This document shows positions 20,429 through 31,878 of a stretch of DNA of 64,000 nt, in pieces. Position 1 is the stretch's first letter; every line of letters starts with the position of its first letter. Under the pieces are notes generated by a model, which did no database searches, was not told the origin of the DNA, and saw only the letters and a program-made list of their open reading frames with translations. Source of the DNA: Branchinecta lynchi (Eukaryota; Arthropoda; Branchiopoda; Anostraca; Branchinectidae); contig JAKZAP010000013.1 of NCBI GenBank assembly GCA_023053575.1, forward strand, positions 3,358,001-3,422,000, written 5' to 3'. The position numbers were made by a program, and so were the translations under genes.

Positions 20429-20914
20429 TCACACCACTTCTTTCTGTATTTGAGGGTGGGAGCGTCGACGATCTGTTGCGTTAGATGGAGTCTTAAGTTT
20501 GGTAGAGGCGCTGGGAGTTTTTTTTTTACTTTCCATGACGTTCGATGGATATCTGAAGAGGATGTGTTCAGCTATTTCTTCTTTTGATGATACAGCCCAG
20601 CAACCAGAGGCGGTTGCCAACTTATTTAAAGTAGGGTGCATAAACAGTCCGAATTTCGCAGTCCGGTGCGAATTTCCTTCTCCGCTCCGGAATTTTGACG
20701 CATAGCATGTGCATTCCGTCCGATAATTTCGTTCCGATCTGAGTAGGAAAAATTCTACCTTTTCCAGGACGAGTTTTAAACGCATGCAAAATTTTACTCT
20801 GAGAATTGAAAAATTAATAAGCTGTGTCTGGAGTTTGAAATGTTTATACCACCTATTTAATGTGAGCTGCAAAAACATGTTTTTTAGAGACAGACCTTGG
20901 TTGCATGGTTGCAT
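20429..20914 (-). other. Unassigned 161-codon open frame
   Basis: The longest minus-strand frame in intron 3, ending in a Lys/Ser/Thr-rich tail (SKEEIAEHILFRYPSNV then KKTPSASTKLKTPS). No domain is recognised. It lies inside the Hr78 intron on the same strand, next to a LINE relic. It may be repeat-derived or chance. Confidence 0.25.
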
Positions 20915-21216
20915 TCAAATTAATCAATGGAAGTTATGACAATTTTGAAGTGACTGATTTAGTAAGATTCAGCATTAACCGTCATCATCGGGGGCACGCG
21001 TACAAGCTTACAAAGTCAAGATTCCACAAGGACCTTTTAAAGTGGGGTTTTGGCAACAGAATTGTTGATCCATGGAACAGCCTTACCGAAGATGCGGTTA
21101 ATGACGAATCGATCAATAGTTTTAAGTGCATTGTTCGACTACTCAAAATTTCTTTGAGTTATTTGGAGGCGAAAGCCTTTTCTCTTGCTTTGTATTATTA
21201 TTTATATTATTATTAA
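20905..21216 (+). pseudogene. LINE reverse-transcriptase C-terminal fragment
   Basis: A 103-codon frame reads FKLINGSYDNFEVTDLVRFS, then RGHAYKLTKSRFHKDLLKWG and NRIVDPWNSLTEDAVN. This is the classic end of non-LTR retrotransposon reverse transcriptase (RGHxxKL ... NRVVxxWNxLP). The catalytic core is missing, so it is 5'-truncated. A related piece lies reversed at 25955-26060. Confidence 0.8.
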
Positions 21217-21760
21217 GAGTCTGCTGAATGCAAGCTAGGCAAACTTAAATGTTTACTAGCCTATCTATAGGAGGTGTGGTTATTTTTACAGATGAACAGC
21301 AATATTTCGTCCACTTGCTGCAATAATAGTAAAAGACTGGTCAGTCAAAGCAGTTCCTTAATTGTATTTTTTTCTTATACTCCTCAAAACTGTTCAAACT
21401 TACATACATCTCCTGTTTTTTATATAAACAATACAAAATAGACACTTTTAATGAACAGAGAATTTGAAAACATTCGGCAGTCGATGAGCATCACCTGACT
21501 GTAGGCTAAGCAGTGGACCTTTCAAATCTGAGGCTAAATTCCCCGTCCAAATTTCGTTTTGTCTGAAAAACTTCTCGGGTTTCATGTTTCGCATACGCGT
21601 TTTCGCTTGCGGAATCTTACCGAACTGTGTGAGCACTTGGCTTCAAGCAGGACGCTACGTGTTTAAGTCAGCTTGCCATGATTGACGGTGCGTGTTTACT
21701 CAATTATTGCCCAAAATTTACTGCCCAAAAAAAGCAAGCATATTTCTTAGTAAATTTTAC

Positions 21761-21967
21761 CTTGTGGTGAGCTAGGACTGGTGCTCGAAGCGCCATCTCT
21801 TGCTGACTCGTTGCGGAGAATGAGACTTGTGCCGCTTGCATTGAGAGTGGAGACGAAGTAGTTTATATCAAAGTTCGGATTGGATCTATTCTGTTTTAAA
21901 TCTTTCGACAGACTATTGTTGTTGTTGCTGTTGCTTGTAGCATTCGGTTTCCTCTCCGACTGGACAG
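21761..21967 (-). CDS. Hr78: Hr78 exon 3: T/A box and Asn/Ser-rich hinge
   Basis: This 207-nt exon encodes residues 107-174, with split codons at both ends (phase 1 in, phase 1 out). Acceptor TTTTTACAG|CT, donor CAAG|GTAAAA. It opens with VQSERKP, the T/A-box extension that follows the zinc fingers in TR2/TR4/HR78. A low-complexity run follows (NATSNSNNNNS, coded by AAC/AAT/AGC codons), then NPNFDINYFVSTLNASG, then a Ser/Thr/Pro-rich end. The joined codon with exon 2 (T|CT) gives Ser106, completing GMRSDSVQ. It was missed by simple ORF calling because it has no start codon. The hinge sequence itself is not conserved enough to recognise; the assignment rests on the T/A box, splice sites and phase. 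Confidence 0.93.
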
Positions 21968-22781
21968 CTGTAAAAATTCAGAATGAGTATAACGTAAATA
22001 AATGAAAATCCACGAGTACTAGAGTTTGTGACGCACTACTAGCAAGAGCGGATAAATGATAAGAACCTCCGTCTCTCAGCCTCTGTGCCGATGTAACGCT
22101 TACACGGACAAGAAATAACGTCGGGTACAAAGGAATTGGGGTCGACTGGAAAGGATTCCATTCGTGAAGATGACTAGACAAAAAGTCTAGCGGGATAAGA
22201 ATCCTTTCTTGATGAAAGGAATTCCGGTCTACTTGAAAGGAATTTTGTCGGCGGCAATGGTAAACAAAACAAAAAAAAGCCTAGCTAGCTTTTGAGAGTA
22301 GCAGTCATCAGTTCTGATGTCATAAATGCTCTCAAAACTTTTTTTATTCGATAGTGAATTTATTTTTTTAAGATATAAGGCTTGGAGCCAAGCTGAACAT
22401 TCATTACGAAAGAAATAGAAATATTTATATTTATCCCTCGCACATCATCCTTGTCGGATAATTAGCTGATCAATAAAAAAAAAAAAACACGAAAATCACG
22501 TTTTTCTATTTCTTTTTGTAAGATTTTCTGGTTTGACGAATTTACTTTTTTTCCCTCTGCGTGTAAACCTAACCTTCTGACCAAGATCAGATCTGTTCAA
22601 GTTTTCCTGTACGTGTGAACGCTGCATAAGCAAGAATCTGCGATCGTGATCCGTAAATATTCAGCGGATGCTTGTAACCATCGCATACCATCTGTTTTAC
22701 ACAGCGAAATTTGCCATATTCCAGTCCAGCGCTTGCAAGTGTAGATTAGTCTAGTTTCTGTAAATCCCCCTGCGTCTCATT

Positions 22782-22980
22782 AGTTGCGTTTTTGCTGGTA
22801 CCATGGTATCTGATACCACGGTCTAAAGTCGTTTTTGCAGTTATTGTGGTATCTGATACCACGGTCAAAAGGCGTTTTTGCAGTTATCGTGTGGTATCTG
22901 GCCAGTTATCGTGGTATCAGATAATCAGATACTACGGTCCGACCGTGGTAACTGGTCGTGGTATCTGAGAAGTCGTCTCA
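22782..22980. mobile_element. AGTTGCGTTTTTG element rich in GTGGTATCTGATACCAC
   Basis: Starts AGTTGCGTTTTTGCTGG, as do the elements at 27252 and 48989. The interior repeats the palindromic word GTGGTATCTGATACCACGGT and CAGTTATCGTGGTATC. The right end is not found; the copy is probably truncated near 22980. Confidence 0.6.
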
Positions 22981-24189
22981 CTTTCATCAAATTTTGTCAG
23001 ATTGGTGACAAAGAAGCTTAGCACTTAGTGATGTAACTGGATATCTGTTTTTCTTTTGGGATGACTTCGGCAATAGTTGTCGAAGATTATAACTGGCTGC
23101 AAGTGCCATACAAACTTAGTCTACAGTTTTAACTATTCAAACATCACCGGCTCACATAAACCTGGTGAGTTAATGCGATTTTTGATTGGTTTCTAACGGG
23201 CAATAAACCCACTCAGAAATATAAAGCGCAATGACTGTCGCAAAATATTCACGCAGCTCCGGCATTCAAACAATACGTAATGGCAAGCTATATTAAATAT
23301 ACACAAGCTACAAATAAAGGGTTATGTTCAACTTCCGGCTTCATTGTCAGGCACTTTCGCAATTGGCCTTATGCCAATTCAGCGCACGGATTAGTACCTG
23401 GTTGTCCTCCCCTGCTTCATTATTAGCAACAGTCACACAGAGACAGTATGATAGGTCAAGGAACAGAAAAGGGAAGCTTTCACTTCTTAAGCTGAACGGT
23501 AGTGCAAAACTCTCAACCTCAAGGAGGTTTTCTGCTGAAGGGTTATCCTATGATAATTCTGTTGATGATGGTGATGATCATTTGGGAGACCAATAGGAAC
23601 TAAACAGCGTGGTAAGGCTTTTCAAGAACGGGAACTTTTGTCGACTGCATTGGAACCACTCTGACTAATCTGTCTAGACTAATCGAAACACTCCGATCAG
23701 ACCCTACAAATTTGATGTAGCCTATTACACAAGTCTCTTGGGGGGTGGGGGTGGGACAAGTTACCGCTGCCTAAGTCACTACTTGCTACCACTTCTTGTT
23801 GGATAGCCGCCACCAAGCAAAATTGTCTAAAATACTTTAAAAAAAAATCTTCCAGACTCCTGGTGGTAGCTGGTGGCTTGACCATATGTGTGGAAAAAGA
23901 GATCATGTGAGAAATTTGAAGCACCGACGACCCTGCAAGCAAATCCTGAGGCAACAAACTGACTTCTTGTCAGTACCGCTATGATTACCACGTGTGGTGA
24001 TGGTAATCGTTTTCTGTTTGTCTCGCCAAATTACTCAATTCTAGTGATTCTCACATACCAAATGTCACAGAAATTACCAACCCTGTTGGTACTAGTAAGG
24101 AGTCAATTTGTTACCTCAGAGTTTGCTGCAGGGAAGTAGCGCTGATTTGTTGATGATGGTGAACTTTTTTTTTAAATACTCTTGCTGAC

Positions 24190-25010
24190 TAACCCTAGGT
24201 TCACACAGAGCAAATCGCGGCGATGAACGAGATATTTCAATCGCAGCGACAGAAGATTTTTATCGCCTGGATGTTCACACTGAATTTTCGTCGGCAACAG
24301 AAATTAACGCGAAAAATAATTAAAATAATTAAAAATAGGCCTAACCATTAAAGGACACCTGAATGAAGAGTACCAAGTATCATCCCTATCTGTATGACTT
24401 CCGCTAACATTGCCTGTAGAAAACCCAATCCAAATACGAAATAGTGTTTCCAAGCTATGATTTTTGCTCCATTTTGCATCTGTCCTTATTTCAGTACCGA
24501 ACAATTTTAGAAATGATCAAATGTCTCCAATCAACCCTTCTTCTGGAATATTTTTTAACCAGTTAAGCCCAAACGTATATCTAGACGAAATTCCAATACG
24601 ATCCGGCCAGTGCTGTACAAGATTTGAATGAATTGCGCTTTTCGTCTTGGAGTCTGCATGTGCAAACCTCCAGAAACGAACATCCCTATTTTGAAAACGT
24701 CACGCTCAGGAGAAGAATGCTCTCCGTGGCCAAGTCTGTAAATGCATTCTCTATGATGTATTCAAGTATGGTTTCATTGTTCAGGTATCCTTTAAAATAA
24801 TTAAAATAATAAAAATAATTAATTTTTCTACAAGTGAATCATCAAAAGGGTCGTCCATGTTGCTGTTGCGTGCATAAAATCGTACTGTCGCCCAATTAAA
24901 GTTGAACCTTCCAACACTGAAAATCGCCTGACGAAGCAACAGAAATCGCCGATTTTGGCGACGAAAATCTCGGCGATGGCCGATATCTCCTCAATGTGAA
25001 CCTAGGGTAA
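24190..25010. mobile_element. 815-bp TIR element with TAA flanks
   Basis: The element 24193-25007 has ends CCCTAGGTTCACA and TGTGAACCTAGGG. TAA lies on both sides, consistent with a PIF/Harbinger-type 3-bp duplication. The subterminal regions share GGCGAT/ATCGCC words. Interior AT-rich repeats (AATAATTAAAATAATT) occur twice (24312 and 24793). No transposase frame was found. Confidence 0.65.
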
Positions 25011-25371
25011 CTCAGAGCCGATGAAGAATCGTCTGTATCAAGAACCAGAAACGTCACTCCAACAAACGTTGTTGACTGGTTCACACAGGATGTGAACCAA
25101 TTTTAAGGGTTCCCCGATGAAAAATTTGTAGCCTGCGCAGTTGTATGATAGTTGTACGAAAAAGTTGCATCTAGTGATATGTAATAGTAAAGAGTACTAT
25201 CATTTAATGTGCCTCAGACTGGGCCAATCTTGAGTAGTAGTACCCTGTCTTGCTCTAGGAGCATCCAGTCTTGCTAATAGTTTAATATAACATAATTTTT
25301 TATCGGGTCGTTTAGGTGATGTTTCTTGTTCTTCACAATGTTCACTGGCTTGTTTCGGACTTGGTCATATA

Positions 25372-25667
25372 GAGCGTGTTCCACCCTTCTACAAATAGTA
25401 ACTATTAGTTACTATTTCCGTTCCAACCTCACCAAAAGTTACTACGCTGACCGTTCCAACCTTCTCGAAATAGTAAATAATAGTAACTATTTGCTTACCA
25501 CGCTCGGGAGCGTAGTAACTACGGATCTCTGTAACGTGATTGGTCGGATTCGCCCGTGGCATGATATTCTGCTGGAAAATAGAAAAGTCGTTCCAGTCTT
25601 GACGGCAAAATGCCAGAATTCGCGACGTCATGCGTAGTAACTATGGTAAGTAGGATGGAACACGCTC
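25372..25667. mobile_element. GAGCGTGTTCCACCCT MITE, copy 2
   Basis: Inverted ends GAGCGTGTTCCACCCT and AGGATGGAACACGCTC. Both copies are inserted at the same point of the same host repeat (GGACTTRGTCATAT | GGAGTATT). The intact site without the insertion is at 27605-27628. Confidence 0.8.
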
Positions 25668-25954
25668 ATGGAGTATTAGGACCGACGTCCAGCAAACAGT
25701 AGGTTTCAACGTATCGTTGCTTATATGTCAGAAACCTGAACACGATTTTATAGGCTAGGCTAAAAGGGTAAAAAAGAACAGGCCATTCCGTAAATCACAT
25801 ACTTGGATCATTTCAGCAGGACGCATTTAACAATCGACTTTGTAATTAGAGGTTTGGCACCAAAGGTCATTAACCATCCATAGGTTGAAACATAATACCA
25901 GCCTACCGTCGTAGAGTAATTACATACAGAAAAGTCTGTGGTTGAATATTCCGT

Positions 25955-26060
25955 TGCATGTCAGTTAAAATAATCCAAACATAATACAAAGCAAGAGAAA
26001 AGGCTTTCGCCTCTAAATAACTCTAAGAAATTTAAATTAGAAATTTGAACATGTTCTCTG
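25955..26060 (-). pseudogene. LINE C-terminal fragment, reversed
   Basis: Reverse complement matches 21140-21200 (GAGGCGAAAGCCTTTTCTCT then TGCTTTGTATTAT), the end of the 20905-21216 LINE fragment. Confidence 0.65.
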
Positions 26061-26450
26061 ACGTCGATGGAACTCGTTAAGTGACGTCAATCTTCTTCAA
26101 AACGAACTTTTAAACCGTTCTAAACGAACAATCAACTGCTTTTCTGCTGCTGACGGTAGCTCCGGTTCCGGCATGTAGTTTTGTTCTTTTACCGTTCTTA
26201 GTACCGTAGCCTACCTTTCTATTTATTATTTAAGGCTATCAATCCCCATGTTTTGCCTATGACGCGTAGCTATATTCTTTTGGTGGGTTTCAGTACTCCA
26301 CTACTTTATTCGCTACACATGAAATGAAGATGTTGAGATTTTACCTGCAACCCAAAACTGGGGTATAACGTACAAGCACAATATAAGGAAAGAAGAAGTA
26401 AATACATAGCAAAAAATTGAAAAATAATCTATTTTTATATGACTCCTTAC

Positions 26451-26690
26451 ACTAAAACAGGTAAGGCCTTATTCCCACTACTAGAACAGGTAAGGCCTTA
26501 TTCCCACTACTAAAACAGGTAAGGCCTTATTCCCACTACTAAAACAGGTAAGGCCTTATTCCCACTACTAAAACAGGTAAGGCCTTATTCCCACTACTAA
26601 AACAGGTAAGGCCTTATTCCCACTACTAAAACAGGTAAGACCTTATTCCCACTACTAAAACAGGTAAGGCCTTATTCCCACTACCAAAAC
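26451..26690. repeat. 29-bp minisatellite, eight copies
   Basis: Unit start GTAAGGCCTTATTCCCACTA, 29 bp long, repeated at 26461, 26490, 26519, 26548, 26577, 26606, 26635 and 26664 with very few changes. There are no spacers, so it is not CRISPR. Each unit contains ACAGGTAAG, a consensus splice-donor word on the plus strand, antisense to Hr78. Confidence 0.9.
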
Positions 26691-26829
26691 TGTTTTCTTA
26701 AATCTGTCCAGAAAACCAAGAGCTTGGCAGCTTTATATGACAAAAATACGAATCTAGCAAATTTTCAAGAAGTCTGACCAGGACGAACTAAGCTTAAAGT
26801 TGGCCGAATGGGGCTGAAACCCGACTGTT

Positions 26830-27130
26830 TACACTTCAATTATTTACTCAAATATGCCCTAAAACCCGGTAAAAATACGTTACTTCGTTTGCCTGCTACC
26901 TACAGATAATCGCGACTGAACTTATTCTTTCGGATTTGTATTACCTCTATGTGCTTGCCCTCTATGCCTGAAATATATTATTTACTCAAATATGCCCTAA
27001 AACCCGGCAAAAATACGTTACTTCGTTTGCCCGCTACCTACAGGTAATCGACTTCAGCGACTGAACTTATTCTTTCGGATTTGTAGTACCTCTATGTGCT
27101 TGTCCCTCTACGCTTGAAATATTCATGACT
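26830..27130. repeat. Tandemly doubled ~125-bp segment
   Basis: The block ATTTACTCAAATATGCCCTA ... CTATGTGCTTG occurs at about 26842-26960 and 26979-27105. A diverged third copy is at 11440-11560, so this is part of a dispersed repeat shared with intron 6. Confidence 0.7.
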
Positions 27131-27248
27131 ACAAAGGTAAGCCATACACTTGATGACTATCTCTCCCTTCCGATGCAGAATCTCGGGGTACCTGAGGAAG
27201 AACGGAAGAAACGGTGTCACAGTTGCGCTGACTTTCAGGAGTTGAGTC

Positions 27249-27548
27249 ATTAGTTGCGTTCTTGATCGAAGTTTGAAGTTACCTTCAACCTCAAAGGTCT
27301 CTACTTAAATACCGTTTTTGGTCGCCGGTCACAGTTCCTTCGCCTTCAAACTCTGACCGTCGAACTTCGTGCGCCAGCAAGTTCGAAGTTTACTTGAATC
27401 GTCGAAGAAACGTCGACCTGGCAAGGATCGCCGGAGTCGTAAAAACACTAATTAAGCAAACGGTGAACTTCGACGGCGTTCAAAAACGGAAATTAAGCAA
27501 CCGGCTAAGCGAACGGCGAACAAACCTTCGATCAAAAACGCAACTATT
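27249..27548. mobile_element. AGTTGCGTTYTTGATCGAAG MITE
   Basis: Ends AGTTGCGTTCTTGATCGAAG and CTTCGATCAAAAACGCAACT (27252-27545), flanked by ATT on both sides. The interior is rich in GAAGTTCGA/CTTCGACGG words. No ORF of its own. Confidence 0.75.
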
Positions 27549-27889
27549 GAGTTTGAGTCGTTACGGACACGTTTATTCCTTCTTCCTGGGAATCACTGGT
27601 ATGTTTTGGACTTAGTCATATGGAGTATTGCCAAAAAATAACAAATCGGTTATCTAAAGGTCGTATGTCCCCATTTGTCAGTTTTACCACATTAGGTCGG
27701 AAGATGCCACGTCTCTCATGTTAAATCTCTTGGATCAGAAGCTCTAGATGGCTCTCAGATCGTCGTATCTTATTGACAGAATATGTAGATGCGTAGTTTT
27801 GAGCGGAGATTTCAAACCATTGTGGTAACTCAATTTGACCCAAAATTGGAGATACGACCTTTTGATAACCAGGTATCGATATAACAAAA

Positions 27890-28160
27890 AGACATATCTT
27901 ATCATCACTTTCCTACTCCCTTTAGAAGAGTTGCTTTCTTCAATTTTCCGAGCTTAGCGTCCATAACACATGGAAATGCAGGCTTTTGTTGATATACAAA
28001 TTCTCCGCGTCTTTACGAATTTGGGTTGTCGTGCAAGCAGCTCTGAACATTTACTAGAGCCCAGGGTGAAACGAACCATCCTTCGATGAATCAAAACAAT
28101 TCAGTACATTCAAATATCAGATGTAAAAATCAGCTGCCTTTTCAGTTAATCTTTAAAGCC
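27890..28160. repeat. Dispersed repeat ending CTTTTCAGTTAA, copy 2
   Basis: Parallels 12760-13020 along its length. Both copies follow the GTCATAT foldback sequence by several hundred bases, so they may be parts of one larger element. Confidence 0.7.
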
Positions 28161-28504
28161 ACCGAAGAACCTGGACAAAATTAAAAAAAATGCAGTTAAA
28201 TATTAAATTCCAAAATAAACCTCAGATGAAAAAAAAAGCAAAAACTATTCTTTTTTTATCGACAAGCTTTTTTATCAGCTGAATATTGTCTAAAGTTGTA
28301 CCAGCGTTGCTACAATCGTATCTAATGCTACTGGTCAAGCCACCAACAACAATCCAACAAGCATAGGCGAATGATCTAAAGCATGGCAGATCGGAATCCT
28401 TGTTAATTCTTTATCAGATAATTAAGCGTTAGTGATAGCGATCGCAACAAAAATGGGTGCAAAAAATTGTCACAAACCACCGAGCAGAACTGTGAGGTCC
28501 TTAC

Positions 28505-28684
28505 AGTCGCTTCGCATGCCCATTGCCAAGCATTTCTGGAGGCGACAGTGCTGACATCTATTGCGGTGGTGCTTGTTGATTTCACAGTCCTTCTTTCCCC
28601 TGCACACATAGGCCAGGTTCTTACGAATGGACCTCTTGAAGAAACCTTTGCAGCCCTCGCAGCTGATTGCTCCATAATGTCGGC
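28505..28684 (-). CDS. Hr78: Hr78 exon 2: core of the DNA-binding domain
   Basis: This 180-nt exon encodes residues 46 (split) to 106 (split). Acceptor CTTTTAG|GC, donor GACT|GTAAGG. It contains [18 protein letters not shown], so zinc ligands Cys54 and Cys57 of finger 1 and the P-box EGCKG that reads an AGGTCA half-site. Finger 2 ligands are Cys73, Cys79, Cys89 and Cys92, in [15 protein letters not shown]. The ending GMRSD followed by a split Ser matches the insect HR78 motif MRSDSVQ; this and the RHYGAIS start are why I chose HR78 over RXR, HNF4 or COUP-TF, which differ at these positions. The exon is surrounded by repeats but is intact, with no stops or frameshifts. Confidence 0.97.
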
Positions 28685-29404
28685 CTAAAAGGAAGATGAA
28701 TTGCATGACTGATACCCGGCTGTCCTTCGATTTAACCTAGTAGGATCTAAAAAAGTTAGGAGTGGATTCCACCTAATCAGACCACGAGGACTTCAATTGC
28801 CAAATCAAATATTTCTACGAGGCTTAGTTTCTTAGATATCTCCTAGTATCTACACAAGGTCTCAACTTTATTTTCGGGCTTTACCTAGTATGTACATACT
28901 ATAAATTTGCTTTTTCTCCAAAACCTAGTACTTGACAAACCTACGCTGCTCCACCAGCAACAAAATCAACAGCATCTTCACTTTATCATTTACAGAACTA
29001 CATTAGTTTCCTGAATGTATACGAAAAAAGAAGCAGCTTTTAAAAACAACGTTTTCGCGTTTTTCTCGGAAGTTACTCGGGTGCAGATACTAGGTTTCGT
29101 CGGAGGACAACCTCTCTACACAACATTATACTTCTCTAACCCAGAACCATACGCCCCCGTTTACCCGTCTCTATGATGATAAATTTATTTAATCAAAATA
29201 AGCATGAAGATGGAGTAAATAATAAGAAAAAAAGAAGAACAAGAGAGAAAAATACGAAAATAAGAAATACACAATATAACTAAACTTAAGGCTCTACTAA
29301 ACCAAGAGAATTTTCCGGTCATGATCAATACTTTGGCTAATATGTTTATATTTGTTTCTCCATAGCTGTTAGTGGGTCACTAATGTGACAAAGTCTGAAA
29401 ATTT

Positions 29405-29900
29405 CGAGTTTCTCTTTCAGGTGGGGGGGGGGGGGTGAGCCTAATATATTAGCAAAACGGTGGAATATTGGCCGGATATGTTTTTTGTCCGAGTTAGTGA
29501 GAAGTCTCCAAAATGGTGCAGTACACAGGATATGAGGTATGCCAATTGAACTGTAGATTGCCGCGAGGACGGAACGTTGAAACGTAGCTTATCAGATCCG
29601 CGATATGTAGATTCGTATATCACTGCTTCACTCTTCGTCCCTAATCATTCCAGTTGTTCTCGTTTACAAAAAGCTTCCTATGTCAGTTTTATCCCTCCCC
29701 CCTTAAAGGAAATACGTGTTTGGCTCTTTTCAAGGCTGATCAGGCTCCCACTTATTGCTTCCGAGGAGCTCATTGGCCAGATTTATCGGTTATACAAGTT
29801 TTCCCGTGTTTCTCATCAAAACCATGGAGGCCGAGTAACGCTGCGAACAAACAGGACTAGTTTGCAATCTCTGAAACCCAGCTGAGTTCCAAAGGAGTCA
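29405..29900 (-). repeat. G-run and unclassified repeat, related to 47750-47850
   Basis: A 14-G run (29424-29437) is followed by sequence with CTCCATGGTTTTGATGAGAA and ACACGGGAAAACTT, resembling 47790-47825 (CTCCTTGGTTTTGACGAAAA, ACACGGGAAACTTT). Overlapping 102- and 68-codon frames on the plus strand are not recognised. Confidence 0.4.
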
Positions 29901-30414
29901 CGTCTGTTAGAATATTGGGACAGAAAGTGTATCTACTCCGACTGGCGTTTAAAGACTGGTTCCCGCTGCCCTAACTCTACAGCCCAAACTCGAACCCAAC
30001 AAGAGAAAGCTAGAACAAAATGTGTCGTTCCGTCATCTTTTCTTCTGACTAGAAGATTTGTAGCGTCTTAATGTTAAGTTGCACTCCATCAGAAAAAGAG
30101 TTTTCGTGAATTCGCTCAGAAACGAAGAGGTTTTATGACTAACAGGGTAGCATAATAAAGCCGTGAAAGATTGAATATTTATTTGTGTCGCCTCTCCCGC
30201 TCCAAATCGGCTTGTGTCACAGCTGCCACAAGTACCAAAGGAATATTTTAAAAAGTGTTTAAAGAAATACATATATAATTACATAAACTGACATAACGAA
30301 CGATCGCGGTGCAGTCTAAGCACACATATTTCGGTTGAAACCTTCTTTTTCTGATTTAATCCCATATCACAATCTTTATAAATATTCTTTGAGCCCAAGC
30401 TGACTTTGAAACAT

Positions 30415-30650
30415 TTATTCAAACAATGTTTACAACGGATACGTCAGCTATGGTTTTTCATCAGCGATATTTCGGCCCTTCTTGGCAAGGATCCTCGTGA
30501 GGCTGTAATATTACAGGTTTGTTTCCTTCCCCGAAGTTGAACCAGAGGATTGACAGCCTGATGAGGGCCCTTGCCAAGAAGGGCCGAAATATCGCTGATG
30601 GAGAATCATAGCTGACGTATCCGTTGTAAACATTGTTTGAATAAATATCA
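30415..30650. repeat. Foldback with ~95-bp arms
   Basis: The arm 30419-30505 (ACAATGTTTACAACGGATAC ... ATTTCGGCCCTTCTTGGCAA) is repeated inverted at 30559-30645. The motif CTTGCCAAGAAGGGCCGAAA also occurs near 14150 and 53180 and looks like retrotransposon 3' UTR. The spacer is about 50 bp. Confidence 0.8.
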
Positions 30651-31794
30651 CAATCTTTTTTAAACGGTAATGGTTTTATCGAAAGTATTTTTACTGTTTT
30701 TGGATGCAACTATTATGCTGCCCTGTCACTTGATTACGATTCAGTTTTCGTCGTTTATTTTATATCCTTTCTGTACTAGTTTGGAAAATGAACAATAATT
30801 TCTGAATAAAATCCGGCGACTTTTTTCTTAAAGGAAATGACAAACTGAGCGAGACTGCGTTTAACCGGAAATCTTGAGTACCATGTGAAGTTTCAATGCG
30901 ATTTCTTGTATCCGTATACCGAAACCCTATCGGATTAATCAGGGATTTCGGTTGACCAAAGTTCCAATTCAACCGGATTCTTCACATCGGTTAACTGCGT
31001 ATTCTTGTAACCCTAAGCTCCAAACCACAGTTCCCCTCGAGCTGCCCTTCCCTGCCTGTCAAAGTAGTAGAGGTTGTGATTATCCTCGAGGCGTTATGAT
31101 TTTATTATATCTTTGTGTGTGCATTTCTAAACTCATGAAAACAAATATAATTCAAACTTAATTGTTTACGACACAACAACGCTTATGAACGAATGTCGAT
31201 AGGTCGCCGACCGCCTGATTACTCACTCAACTTAACTGAGGAACTTTCCGCATTCCATTCGACTGAAAACAAAATCTTTAAGAGCAATTACTAATACGCG
31301 ACTTCAATCTCCATTCGGACACAGTGCCCGGTTTTGCTAAGGTCAAAGTATTTCCACGGAAGCGACCTATGGCCCGAACTCAACCAGTGTCGAGACGAAA
31401 ATCGGGACAAGATAAGGTGCCAAAGTTCAATAAGTTTTTAAATTGACATTTCGTAATATTGATCGTTGGGAAAATCCGAACTGTACTTAGAGTGATGCCC
31501 TGAGAAGATTATCGTTCTTGTGTGGCTTCGAATCACACGTGCCTTTGCCAACTTGTGAACGACTGACCTTTTTCTCACCAAAACATGTGCTCAGACTGAC
31601 AAACTGCGAATAATTTTTGTTTCAGCAATAAATTATGTTCTTAGTTATTCAAAATAGTCTTCTTAACATGTGTTTTCCAACAGGTCTTTCAAATAAACAA
31701 GCTGATTTGGACTGATTGATGTGACACAAAAATTATAATAAGCGTTCAGGACTCCTCATCATCTCTAAGCGAATTACCAAAAATTGCGATCGAG

Positions 31795-31878
31795 CGAGAT
31801 TTAACAATTAACAACGGACCACCCCCATCCAAGAACTCGCAAGCAAAGGGTCGCTGGTTCGATACTCGGTGGTGCCAA
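31795..31878 (+). repeat. tRNA-derived SINE-like fragment
   Basis: Contains AGCAAAGGGTCGCTGGTTCGATACTCGGTGGTGCCA (31843-31878): anticodon-arm end, B-box-like GGTTCGATACTC and a CCA-like terminus, as in the tRNA heads of SINEs. No matching 5' acceptor arm is clear. Confidence 0.4.

Larger units (their letters stand above)
17011..21760 (-). other. Hr78 intron 3 (about 4.75 kb, contents)
   Basis: Contains a retrotransposon reverse-transcriptase end (20905-21216), an ACACTGTAAA MITE (19328-19501), a GGCCCGTATCC-family MITE (19047-19244), a LINE 3' end (18280-18540) and a pyrimidine-rich repeat segment with GACAGACCGACGG (17570-17920). Between 19520 and 20200 nothing is recognised. Confidence 0.8.
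21968..28504 (-). other. Hr78 intron 2 (about 6.5 kb, contents)
   Basis: Contains a shared dispersed repeat (27890-28160), a MITE (27252-27545), a doubled ~125-bp segment (26830-27130), the 29-bp minisatellite (26451-26690), a reversed retrotransposon fragment (25955-26060), the GAGCGTGTTCC MITE (25372-25667), an 815-bp TIR element (24193-25007) and a GTGGTATCTGATACCAC-rich element (22782-22980). A 90-codon ORF at 23324-23596 (+) is unassigned and probably chance. Confidence 0.8.

Noticed and set aside
22900..22980. Steroid-receptor-like palindromic response element in GTGGTATCTGATACCAC
   Set aside because: It is a repeated internal word of a mobile element, and it does not resemble AGGTCA half-sites.
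26451..26690. CRISPR-like array
   Set aside because: Units are directly adjacent with no spacers, and the DNA is eukaryotic; it is a minisatellite.
28467..28688. Plus-strand 73-codon and second minus-frame 90-codon ORFs over exon 2
   Set aside because: Shadows of the DNA-binding-domain exon, which alone has the zinc ligands and splice sites.
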